From: Atrina japonica | Taxonomy: Eukaryota; Mollusca; Bivalvia; Pterioida; Pinnidae | Direction: 5' to 3' | Assembly: GCA_030159075.1 (NCBI GenBank) | Contig: BROG01000527.1 | Coordinates: 268,501-332,500 of the forward strand | DNA: 64,000 bases | In this document: positions 1-12,218 of the stretch, piece by piece | Layout of the letters: the number at the start of each line of letters is the position of its first letter | How positions within the stretch are numbered: the stretch's first letter is position 1 | Made by a program: the position numbers and the translations under genes | Notes under the pieces: generated by a model | Database searches by the model: none | Seen by the model: the letters and a program-made list of their open reading frames with translations, nothing else | Told to the model about the DNA's origin: nothing

Positions 1-962
1 TCCTGTCAAAAATGAATAAATAAGTTGAGTATAGTATATCTACTAAAAATTGTAGTAAGTACGCAAACATTTTTTTTATATTTTTTAATATCTTCAAATG
101 AGCGATAATTTTCATCATTACTTGCATTTGTTTGCCATCAGTGTACAAACATATCTAATTGCAGCAAAAATATATTTGATATGTTCAAGTAACCACGAAA
201 CATTAAAAGTAAGTTGAACTTGAGTACTGAGTAAACAGTGGTGACTTCGGGTTCCAGAAGCTATAAAAGACAGGAGATCGAGAAATCTCATATTCGGACT
301 CGGGCTCACGCTGTAACATTACCCTTAAATCAATTAGCAGCGCTAAATCACGAAAATCAGCTGATGTTTACATTTTTCAGCTCATTACCATGCCAAAACA
401 TGACTTGATATTGGACGACCAGACAGATTAGAAGAAAGATTATTCACATGCTATGATTGTGAGGGATACAATCAATATCAGGGCGTCAAATGTAAGAGCG
501 GGGAGTATGAGATAGCCGAGTGTAGTTATCCAATTGAGTGTTTTGATCTTTTCAACAATTCATATGTGTTTTCATCATAAAGCAGCTTTAAGTTATATGT
601 TCTATTGACCGTTAGAGAGTTATTGATTGAATTATCTTCATATGATGCCATGCATTTAGAAAAGAACGGTTGTAGTAACAATCTGAATGCAGTAAATATA
701 ATACATTTTCCGTTGAAGTCGGAAATATCTACTTTTTATTGTAAGGCTTAGGTCACACTGTTTAGCGGGCACCTGTACAAACTAATCTCTTTGCCTTTTG
801 AGATTCTGTCGTGTTTCTCCTTCCATAGTATATGTACATGTATTTTTTTTAGCACCATCATTCTTGTAGAGGGTTTTTTCTTCGTCTGTGGTGTATTGAT
901 AATTAATGTCATTGCAGGTAAATGTCATACAAACATGCTACATGTATGTACATGTAACATTA

Positions 963-1141
963 TACAGTGGAACCTCGCCTAAAGACCACATGGCTTAGGA
1001 GACCACCTCACATTTCATACCTCACTCTTTCAGTTTCTTGATAAATATTTAAAAAGTACAGAACTTCACTTAAGAGACCTCACTAATCAGACCACCTTGA
1101 GTCAGTTAGATAGGTGGTCTTAATAGTGATTTTCCACTGTA
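963..1141. mobile_element. TA-flanked MITE, TACAGTGGAA family
   Basis: It begins TACAGTGGAA and ends TTCCACTGTA, so the short terminal inverted repeats include a TA, as in Tc1/mariner-type insertions. The interior is rich in phrases such as GACCACCT and TGGTCTTAA that recur at 11520-11663 and 11749-11914. There is no coding capacity. The superfamily is an inference from the TA flanks. Confidence 0.6.
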
Positions 1142-1765
1142 CGTGTCAGCTGATACATGTGATATAAATCTTGTGTATTGTATAATGAAATGTGGAACAT
1201 GGAACAATAAAAAAATACCATTTTGCTTTTGAAAATATAAATTTTCATCTCTAAAACCTTTCTTGATGAATAGTAATAAAGAGTCCGGACCCTCACTTAA
1301 GTGACCACCTTGCTGATCAGACCAATTTGAGTCAGTAACATGGTCTTGAATGAGTGGTTCAACTTAAAATTGATGGTGACCTATAGCGATTGCTGTTTAT
1401 CTGTCAATGTGCGTCTGTTAACTTTTTAACATTTTCGACTTCTTCTCAAGAACCGCTGGGCTGATTTCAACCAAACATGGTCAGTAGCTTTAGTATCTGA
1501 AGGGGCATCAAAATTGTAAATTTCTTGGTCCCACCCCCAGGGGCGCCAGGAGTAGGGTCAAAACGATGAAAAAACTTGTTATTTTAAAAAATATTCTCTA
1601 CTCCAGAATCACAGAGAGGCAAACACTATATCAGTATATGTGGTTGTGATGTCCTCGATGTGCTCTACCTAAATTGTAAAATTCATGGCTCCTGGATGTA
1701 CTCAGCCTCCAGAGGTGGGACAATTTCGGGGGATTGTCAATATCCTGAAAAAGCGAGAAAGTGTC

Positions 1766-2487
1766 AATTTGCATGAGAACCATCAACTTTTTGTATAATC
1801 ATATGCATTTGAAAGTTGCAGGGACTGAAGCAAAGGTTAATTTGAACTTGGAAATTTTGTTGGTCCCTACTCCCCAGGGTCCCAGGGGTGGGGTCAAAAC
1901 CATAGAAAAGCAATATAATGTCAATTTCCTGAAAAACAGTTCACTTTTTGTATAGGAATATACATTTGAAACTTGCAGGGACTGAAGCAAAGATTATTTT
2001 GGACTTGAGAATTTGATAGTCCCCAAAGGTCCCAGGGAAAGGGTACATCAAATCCATAGAAAAGCGATATAATGCCCAATTGCTAAAAAACTGTTAACTT
2101 TTTGTAGTGGGCAGATGCATTTGAAAGTTGTAGGAACTAATGCAATGTTTATTCTGGCAAAGTTTCAAGGTCACTGAGTTAAAGGTGAAAGGTCATCAGC
2201 ACTTAGAAGCACTAACATGGCCAATTTGCACAACAACCGTCAACTTTTTGTATAGGCAAATGCATTTGAAAGTTGTAGAAACTATGAAGAGGATTATTTT
2301 TGCTAAGTTTCAAGGTCATGGGGTCAAGGTCATCTGTACTTAGAAGTACTAAAACTGCCAATTTTTCTCCAAAATCGTAAACTATTTGTGTAGGCATATG
2401 GATTTAAAAGTTATAGGGACTAATACATGTATTTGTTTTGCAAAGTTTCAAGGTCAAAGATCATCAGCACTAAAATTACTAAAACTG
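1766..2487. repeat. Five-unit tandem repeat, about 130-157 bp period
   Basis: Five diverged units each start with a GTCAATTT or GCCAATTT-like string. They continue through AACTTTTTGTATAGG and ATGCATTTGAAAGTTG to a G/C-rich or AAGGTCA-rich tail. The last three units carry TTTCAAGGTCA, which contains the extended nuclear-receptor half-site TCAAGGTCA. No protein is encoded; the short open frames across it are incidental. Confidence 0.7.
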
Positions 2488-3455
2488 CCTTTTTTCATCT
2501 GACCCTCTTTTCCAATGAACTTTTCCCAATTGTACATTTCCCTCAGTTTACTGTTAAGGCTCTTTGGGCCTCTTGTTTTTATTACTACACTGTTGCTCTA
2601 ATGTTTAACATTTCTCTAAAAGAAAAAAGGTTTCTCCTGGATTCTGGAAATTTGTCAAAATAAAGACTCAGAGGCCACAGACCTTTGTGGTATAATTATA
2701 ATATTCGAATTAAATCTCGTACATGTACATGTGTCTTCTGCTAATTGAATTACTCAACGATTAAGACATTTTAAAATTTTTGTATTGAACTCAGTTCTGA
2801 TGTGTTAAAACATAAAACCTCATCAATATCAGTGAGCTGTTGACTTGTAGCACATCTACACAACTTAAAAGTCCTGTTGACATTTGTACATGTAAATATT
2901 ATTTCTATGTTTATTCCAATGGCTTTTGTTTAATTAAGATGTTTTTTCTGACACAGTTTATATAAGAGAAAGTGTGTTTATTCTTGAGTTTTTCATTTGT
3001 ACCAAATTATCACCCTTTAATCTCTTTTTTAACTAATCAGCCCTTGTGGTCGTATTTAGACTCACCCATACCAATACACTGTATGGTCTATTGTCATTAT
3101 TAAGGGGTGAACAAGTCAGTATTGTGTGTAAAAATTGTTTCAGCATGTTGTAAAATATGGATTCTAAATTATACACTCGGGTATACTGACAGTGGACTTA
3201 ACCATTCTTTGAAATAGATGAGTCCAAATGTGGCTACAGGGGGTCAGTGTTTTAAACATGGTGTACTTCTTTATGAAAATGTCATATAAGTCACAGACCC
3301 TAATTAATTCTTTGTAAAATGGTCACAAGTCGTAGGTGTGGTCCTAAGACTAAGTCTCAGACTTTCGACCTTTCGTAAAACGTGTTTCTGATTCACTACA
3401 ATAATTTTTACTGATACATTTTTATTTTTCGTTGTAGGAATTTCTTGATTTCAAC

Positions 3456-3461
3456 ATGTGA
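3456..3461 (+). promoter_or_regulatory. Start-stop element (ATG-TGA) just upstream of the metallopeptidase start
   Basis: ATGTGA lies two bases before the inferred start codon at 3464. It is a minimal upstream ORF of a start codon followed at once by a stop. Both this ATG (AAC before it) and the main ATG (ACG before, G after) have A at -3. In other eukaryotes such start-stop elements can stall ribosomes and reduce downstream initiation. A role here is inference. Confidence 0.45.
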
Positions 3462-3463
3462 CG

Positions 3464-6400
3464 ATGGTTATCCGTGTGTACAATGTCTTTGATGAACAAA
3501 CATTATGTCTTCATATGCCAATGCTTATTGGTGACATAGATTCTATGTCAAATGATGGTCACATAGATGTTTGGAATGCATCACTGTCTGACTGTGTTAG
3601 TTTAAGATGGCCAGTGATAGAAGGGGCCTTCAAAGTCTTTGTGAGGTTAAAAGTTGGAGAAAATGTCATAAACATAAAATTTCAGAACGACATACTTACT
3701 CTTAAGCTGATCCGAGATGTGCCAAATTTTAAACATTTTGTCCGTCCTATTTACATTATCTGCTCTGATGATGATGGTAGTTTCCAAGGACCAGAGGAAA
3801 TGGACTGTTCAGTTCAGAGTGCAAAAGATAGAATTCTTCTTGGGGCCATGTTGATTCAGACATTTACTGCAGAAAAAATGAAAGAGCATAGATTTGGTCA
3901 TAAATCATTCCAATTAGAAACAGATGAAGAATATGAACCAGTGTGTCACACATTTAAAAGTTCATTAACAATGGCAGAAGCACACAGTATGTCTGGACAC
4001 AGTTTATGGACACATTTTGCAAGGGAACTGATGAACTCAGACTTTTCAAACAAAGAATTTTGTAAATGGTATTGTTTTATGTCGTTTACGAGATATTTTC
4101 CACCAGACAGTGAGCAGATGAAATCACCCAAAACACATGGCGAGATTCTAAAGCATACACGAGGCCATACTGCTTTAGGTATAAATTCTGTTTGATGTTT
4201 GTTTATATGAACAATTTACATGTACAGTCAAACTTGTATATAAAGACCCCCTTATGGACACAACAAAACCTGTCTTTATAGGGAGGTGGTCTTTATATAG
4301 AGGTTGATTTGTACACAAATGGTACTATTGGGGACAGCAAAAACAGTTTTTATGACCAGGTGGTCTTCATACACAGGTGGGCGCTAAAGCAAGTTTTGCT
4401 GTACATATGTATATACAAATGTACTGGTACATCACAACCGGGTAAGAACCAACAGTGGTAGAGATGGTGTGGGTGGAGATAGCAGTGTGGCATGGCTAAA
4501 AACTGATTTAATAATACAGTGGAAACCACTCTCATGAAAGCCCACATGTCTTTTGAGACCATAAAATTGAAAACCATTCAGTTAAATAATCCTTTAATTA
4601 AAACCTCTTTTCAGAGACCACCTGTCTTGAGAGACCACATTTCAGTGGAAGAAAGGGTGGTCTATCAAGACAGGCTCCACTGTATAAACTATATATATGT
4701 TACGACAATTAACGTACAAGTTATACAACTTGTATTAATGTCTCTGATGTTGGCCTAAGGGGGGTCCTTACTGTGTGAGTAAACTTGAGTACCCGGAGAA
4801 AACCCACATGTCCAAGCTGGTGACCACCATACCATCTCGCGTACATGTACTTCCCTATCTACACCGAGGATCAAACCAAGTATAACTCGTGAGGTTTTCA
4901 TATTTTTCAAATGTGAGATCACTGCTAATGCATTGAAGCATACAAATGTAAAATGAAGATTCCTTTAGAATTGACAGATTTTGGTTGTTTACAATGTATA
5001 TTTTTAATACATTCAGATGTAATCTGTCCAACATGATGAATATTCATTATGATTTTGTAGGGGGCGGAGGTTTGGCACTATTTGGAACAGGAAATTTACA
5101 TACATGGGCAAGAAACATTGAGGGCATCTATACCTCATTTACGGACTACAGGAGAATTGACCGCTCTAAATTTATGGATGACAGTGCATACAGGTTAGAT
5201 AACTCTGTCAGATTTAATTCAGTTTCACCAGATGTTACATTTAGACTAGTCCACATCATAGATTGGAAGAGTCCATCACTGTAGAAATATGTATGTTTTG
5301 TTATTTTATATCCGATTAAGTGTTTTTGACTTATATAGGGATATTACCAGCTCAGGGCCCACCCTGGTCTCTGAAAACTGAGTGCCAAAATATTAACCAG
5401 CCAAGATTTTTCTTAGCCAATTTTAATTTTGATTTAACAGGTTAATGGATTTTGATTTTATGCAAGATGGCAAAAAAGTGCAAACTATAAATGCATGTTA
5501 CACACTATTAGCAAGGCTGGAGGTTTAGTTGACTGGGAAAATTTTTCAGACAGCAGGGCTCACCCTGGACTTGGAAAACTATGGGCCAGAAAACTTAGTC
5601 AACCAAGATATTTTTTAGCCAATTTTGAATGAAAGTGTGAAACACACAAACCATGTATCCAAAATGACAAAAAAAAAATATTAGCCAGAAAATTAGCCAA
5701 TCACAATATTTTCTAGCCAATCTAGAAAAAAATTAGTCAATGGCTACATTGGCTATTGACAGTGTGAGCCCAGAGACAAATCTGCTTTTACCAATCAGAC
5801 AAGCCTTTACTCATGCTGTGTGTATTATTGAATGCAATTGTGACCATGCTGTATTTTCACTTTTGAAATGACAGTATCTGAATGGTTCACATGAAACACA
5901 CCAAACATAAATAAAAGAAAATTAGCCAATCAGAACTTCTTTAGCCAAAATGAAAATATTGGCTAATGGCAGGGTGAGTCCTGCAACTACAGGTAAAGTA
6001 CCACAATTTTTTACCTGCGCTATGGACTTATGCCAATGCAGAAAGGTTTTCTTTAACATGTCTTGGCTTCCACATCACGGAACCTCAGTTTCAAGTCTCA
6101 TCCAGAAGACTCGCTTCTTGTACATAGGGCTTTTGGAAAAAAGATAGTTACCACCGTAATAAAAAGTCCCAAAGGTATGACATGACCTGATACCAGGTAG
6201 ATTTTCAGATCTTCAACATGAAGGTCCCTGGTTCCATCTCCAGTCAGATTTTGTTAATGAGGATGGTGGGGCACACATTGGGGAACAGCAGAAAATATAC
6301 AGTTATACAGTAAATCATGGTGATCTCAGAGTTGATATTCTCCCATGGTTCACAGATTTTTCATTTTATTTACAGGAAATAATTTCTTTGTCAACCCCTA

Positions 6401-9400
6401 GGGTATTGACAAGCTACACCTGTTATGACATCACAATACAATTTATATGACTTAGAGCTTCTATGTAATGAGATTGCATTGCATAAATACTACTTTCAGA
6501 CTGTGTTTGCATGCATAAACATGAATTTTAAGCATGGGAGAAAAGTAATCAAAGATGGGTGTGTTGAGTAAAAACAGAAATCTCATCCTTTGTGATAAGA
6601 ATCAGAAAGTCAATCCTCGGGAGACACAGGGATAGGACAACCTGATTCATACCACTCGAGTAGAAATTTCCTTATTGTACATGGGTTGTAATTGTTATGT
6701 TTTCCTGTCTTTTGAAACAATCACGGTTTTTGAATTTGCAGATTGGAAGTAGCTTAAAAGAACATTAAGTCCTGCAAAGATAACCCATAATATATATAAC
6801 GTACATATGAAGTTTTATTAAAACTTATTTACTGTTTGTTGAACTCACGAATTCATCAACATCGTGAATATAGCGCATATTAACACCGCATGTTATTTTT
6901 CACCTGTACAGTATCAACTTGACACACCCATGTAAGATACAATAAATTAAAAGGTACATTAAGATTTCATGTGTTTAATACAAATGAAACAAATGTTGTT
7001 GTTCTACAGGGAATATTACTGGGCTAACTATGCAACAGGTCTGGGAGCTTCGTTACATGAGCTTGGTCATACGTTTGATCTTGGCCACACTCCGTGTGGT
7101 ATAATGTCAAGAGGATTTGATGACATAAATCGGGTCTTCATAGCCCAAAGGTCAAAGGTTAAAGAGAAAAATAGACAACATACCAGAAGTTCAAGCAGCA
7201 GCAGAGATTGTCTTCCAAGAACCTCATCTAACAGCAGCGTTGACAGTATGACAGGAAGTATGTCCTCCGATACCAGCCAAAGTAAAAAATCCAAAGATGT
7301 CTGCTTTGGCAGTCCGATGAAAAAGGTGTGTTTTTCTTAATCTTATTGTGTTGTGACTCAGACTAACTCTAGATGTAAATGTACAGGTGTATATAATTCT
7401 TATTGTACAGATGTATGATAGGCTAACTCTAGATGTAAATGTACAGGTGTATATAATTCTTACTGTACAGGTGTATGATAGGTGTATTTGAATTTTGAGA
7501 TCTATGTTTACGTACTGGGTACTTTTCTTGTAATATATATTGTATGGATAGAAAAATATGTTGATTAAAATTTTTCAGTTATCTCGAATTCTGGATAGCT
7601 TCAGATTATAAGGAATCCTGTGAATTTTGAGATAATGAGATTTCATTGTATATCTAATTGTACCGTTAGAGCGATCGTTCAGGTTATGTTGAGGTTATGA
7701 CAAATTCAAATCACATAACCTCCTTTTCGTTCTTGATGATATTTGTCATTTCATTTTTTTTCATTTTTATATATATTTTTAGGACTTTGTTATTGTTAAC
7801 GTAACCTGTAGGTTACAATCATTCCTTTTAGTGTAACCTCTAAATGGATTACAATGATTTCTGTAAATTTGTGGCCTGCGTTATATACACATTAGATGCT
7901 CTGCTACCCTACATACCAGTGGTCATACAAGTTTCATTATTTTAGAAAAATCACCAAATTGATTGATTGTCTTCAAATTTAGTAGGTAGCAACTGATATT
8001 GTTAGGGAGACCAAATGTGAATTTCTTGACTCCTAGGTTAGGTATGTTCTGTAGGTAGGCTGGGCACACATATGATTGATAAAGTGGCTGTTTGTAGTTA
8101 ACATGTAATCCTTGCATTTGTACAGAATGCACTGTAATTCATGGTTTCTGATTTTGTTACAGTCAAACTCAACAGGCAGCACATGCTATATTGCACCAGT
8201 ACCAGTGAAGGTGAATCTAGAGTCCAGCTTCCAAGTAAAGGTGCCATCAACATTAACTTTTAGTGTGAAGAATTACGATGGAACGGAGCGTCATCAGACA
8301 GTTTTAGAGGGACCTGGGCACGAAACTGTCACAGATATGTTGCTAGGGACAGATGGAAGATTGCTAGCAAAGAAACAGACTTGCAGAGGTACAAAATGAT
8401 GGAATAGAATCATTATACAGTACAAGCATATTTATTTGTTTTAACTTTTTTTAATTTCTTTTTTACTTTTCATTGTTTGGGGGGGGGGGAGTAAACATCA
8501 TATTGGAAGTATAAATTAACCTGATATGCGGTCAGCCTTATTAAGCAGTCATCTCCTCTAAGTGGCCAGATTGAATTCCTCCTAAACGTTTTCCTTATAT
8601 TATACCCAAATAAGCAGTCACCATCTTAATGCGGTCAGCGGTCACCCTTTTCACATCCGACATAAAAAGTTGACCCAATTAATCGGCCATTCAAATTTCA
8701 ATGTGCCTCTCACTTTTGGTCCAAATATATATTTGTCCAATAATTATTGGGTAATTCTAGTATAAACATGGAAATTCTATATCTTTAAAATACCTTGACA
8801 AATATCAATATATTACAAAAATGATACATGCATGATAGGTGTATGAAATTTAACCCTAGCGTCCAAAAACGTCTGCTAAATTCGCTGTTCTCTACTCATG
8901 GTAATGTCCACAATCACCCAGTTGAAGTACAACACCTGATTACGAGAACATCAGAAACCGCCTCGTGTTTCTCTTTTACTTTCAATGGGGGTTTTCCCAG
9001 TTTTAGTTTATGACCGGAAATCATGATTAAAACAAAGAGTTTAGACGAGACTTTAATTTGTATTATCACGTGTACATATAATGGATGTTGTTAAAAATAA
9101 ACAAGTTACGGCGAATATAAAAGTGCTGGTATTTTGAAATCGGTGAATGAAAGTTGTTGAAAAATGGCTGTCTCTTATGCATCTAAGATTCCTCCAAGAT
9201 GTTTTAGATATTTTCAACTCTGTTCTGACTCTAAAAATGACTTTTTAGGATTTTATTTGAATGATGAGTCTGCATGTGAACAACCTGTAAACCCTATTTC
9301 TACAGAAACAGAATTCGATAGATATTGATTCTGAATCAGATGTTAGCGGTGACAATGATTTTACGAACAATTTCAATGCAGAAACCTCCTTCACAGAACT

Positions 9401-12164
9401 TGTGTTGACAAATAATTTAAATCAAAGCATTAAATTTAACACATTTACAGCTAAAATTGTTGGTCCAACTTACAATTTGGATTTTTTATTAAGTGAGTTA
9501 GCATATTTTCATCTCCTTTTCGATGATGAGTTTATACATAACATTTGTCAGAGAACAAACGAATATGCAATTTTTGATATGGAACACAAAGGAAAGATTG
9601 TGTCTACAATAAAAACTATACATGTATTTAGAATGTATTGATTTATTCGCATATTTCATTCAGAAGTTCTTTTTGTACATTATTAAAATAAGATCATATT
9701 CTTAAAATTGCTCTCACAAATTTATTCACTCCACACCCATAAAAATCAGACTGCATAGCAAAACAACATCATGATGAAAATATGGTACCGTGAGCAGACT
9801 GCAGAATATGTAAAACTGCTACAGTATATATTGTCACTATGCAGCTGTGATGTTGCAGTATTGAAAGGGTTAATATACATGTTTGCACACATTATAACCT
9901 GACTATTTTTAGACCCTCCACTAAGAAGTCACCTGTTAAGAGGTCAATTTCATGATTTCCCTTTGGAAGCCATTTATTACATGTTAGACTGTATTGCTCT
10001 TACTGTATCATTCAGAGGAAAGTTTATCATTCCAACATATGTAGGTGGAACAAAGTTTTATAGATTTTGTTTGAGATCACCTGTTCAAAATGTACCTGTG
10101 AGAAGATGGTCGGCCCTTTATAAGTAAATTGGCAACCACTACACACTATCAGCTTAGTTTAATTTACCGGTACAGTGAGGCTGACAAAAGTTAGAGTTTA
10201 AAGTGTGATGCGCTAACCACTTTCCCACACTGGTCATTCTTAGATTTACAGATCATCCAATACAGGGTTTGTTTGCTTTTGGTTTGATTTAACGAGCGGC
10301 ATGTCTACTGAAAGCCCTTAACACTCATCCCTGTGAGGCAGGGAGAGAGATGTCTAGTGGGGTTTGTGTCCTTCTTATGTGGCACTACACTTGTACAATC
10401 TGACAAATGAATCAAACTGCACGTCCTACGCTGTTTAACCTTCATCTAGGCATACAGTTGTGCTGACAGGAGATGAAAACTCCCCTCTGAAAATCTGGCA
10501 TGATCTGGGATCAAACCAGGGACCTTTTGAAGATCAGGCGCTCTACCAGCTGAGCTATTCTGTCAGCTAAAAAGATTTAATACAAGTTTATTTGTTGATA
10601 TAAAGCCACATACTCCGAAAACGAGGAAATATTGGTCATATATTTACAGTGTGTAAGTTATTATGGTTATGAGCTAAAAATGCTGAATATTGAAAAATGA
10701 CAGTTTTGTCCACTTTTGTGTTTGTTTTTCACATAGGCTAGTGTATATGTTTACAGTGTGTTATACAAACAGATTTTCTTGTGAGTTGTGTTTCTGTTCA
10801 TAAACCCGCTGTCTGTTTTGATCAGCATGGTCCAGATAGCACACTTGCTTCTCAACAGGGTTCACTGGGGTTCAATCTTTTGATTGGACAGGGGAGTATG
10901 GGAGATGGTATGGCAATCGCCAAGTAGGACACATGGGTTTTCTCTGAGCACTGTGGGTTCTCTACAGAGCAAGGACCCCTTATGCCAACACTAGAGCCAA
11001 TGAGAGACATTTATATAAGTTGACATAACTTTTTTGCTAATTTTCGTAAAACAAATTGAGGTTAAACTTTAAACTTTAAATTGTGGACTGGGGAGAAAAC
11101 AGGAAAGGCATTATTGTCACAGAATACATGTATGAAATATAATTTGGTGTCTCAACCTTTTTTTCAGAAAGAAGTAGCTCTGCCTCATCTGTAAGTTCAA
11201 CATCATCACCCCCATCACCATTGACAACAGGGCCTTTAACACTTCCTAATTCACCCGAAGAGCCAATCAAAATTCCTGACGTTCCTTTTAATGATGGCGG
11301 AGCATACTGGTATAGATCGTCTGCCATCCTGTTAAATTTTCACAAGTAAATATAATTTTATATCAGTCTAATAGAAATTTATTACATTTATGTGACAATT
11401 AACTTTTTTCTCTGTAAACATGGATATTTGGATGGGGGGTGTTATATTGTGATTTTTGTATGCAAAACCTTTCACATGAGATTAAATTATGTAGAGGTGA
11501 AAGAGAAAAAATATCTTGATACAGTGTAATGTTGCCTAATGACCACCTTAAGGAGACCACCTCCAATTCAGTCTCTTGAAAATTTTAGTAAGTCTAGACC
11601 CTCACTAGTCAGATCAAATGAATTCAGTCACTTAAGTGGTCTTAATAGCAAGTTTTCACTGTATTAGGTGGTGGTCATTTTTGTGGATTTTCTCTCAGTG
11701 CAACGATCACAAATATTAACCCACACACAAATATTTCCATGTTTGCAGTACAGTGGAACCTGTCTTAATAGACCACCACTTCTGTCACTGAAATGTGGTC
11801 CCCCAAGACAGGTGCTCTCTCAAAAGAGGTTTTATTTGAGGGTTTATTGAATCATAAGGTTTTCAGAATGTGATCTCGGAAGACAGGTGTTCTTTCAAGA
11901 TAGGTTCCACTTTACTTTATTAGGTCACAGGGGTCACCCAGGTGTGTGGATTAATCTTTATGATTTGTGGGGTAGTTGTTAGAGCATTGTTTTTTGATAC
12001 CTTGAAGTCTCTGACCTCGAGTCTGTGGGCATTTGGGCCCAACTGGAGCCTCAGTTGATTTTGTTAGATTGTTTCCCAGTTTGTTTGCAGAAGGCTGCTG
12101 GTCTCTTCTAGGGTATATTCTAGCCACAATTAAAAATTGGTTGCCGCCTTGTTGAGTATGGTGT

Positions 12165-12218
<54 letters not shown>

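Larger units (their letters stand above)
1..3437. other. Upstream region with repeats, no coding gene seen
   Basis: No protein-coding exon is recognisable here. The region holds a small TIR element (963-1141), a related decayed half copy near 1275-1365, and a five-unit repeat block (1766-2487). A 3' splice acceptor (TTTTTCGTTGTAG) ends at 3437, directly before the first coding exon of the metallopeptidase. At least one untranslated 5' exon and the promoter must therefore lie in or before this stretch, but I could not place them. Confidence 0.5.

Noticed and set aside
3458..3463. GTG as the metallopeptidase start
   Set aside because: A nuclear gene would use the ATG at 3464, two codons downstream in the same frame.
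11076..11327. 83-codon minus-strand frame
   Set aside because: It is antisense to metallopeptidase exon 5, which is in phase on the plus strand and conserved.
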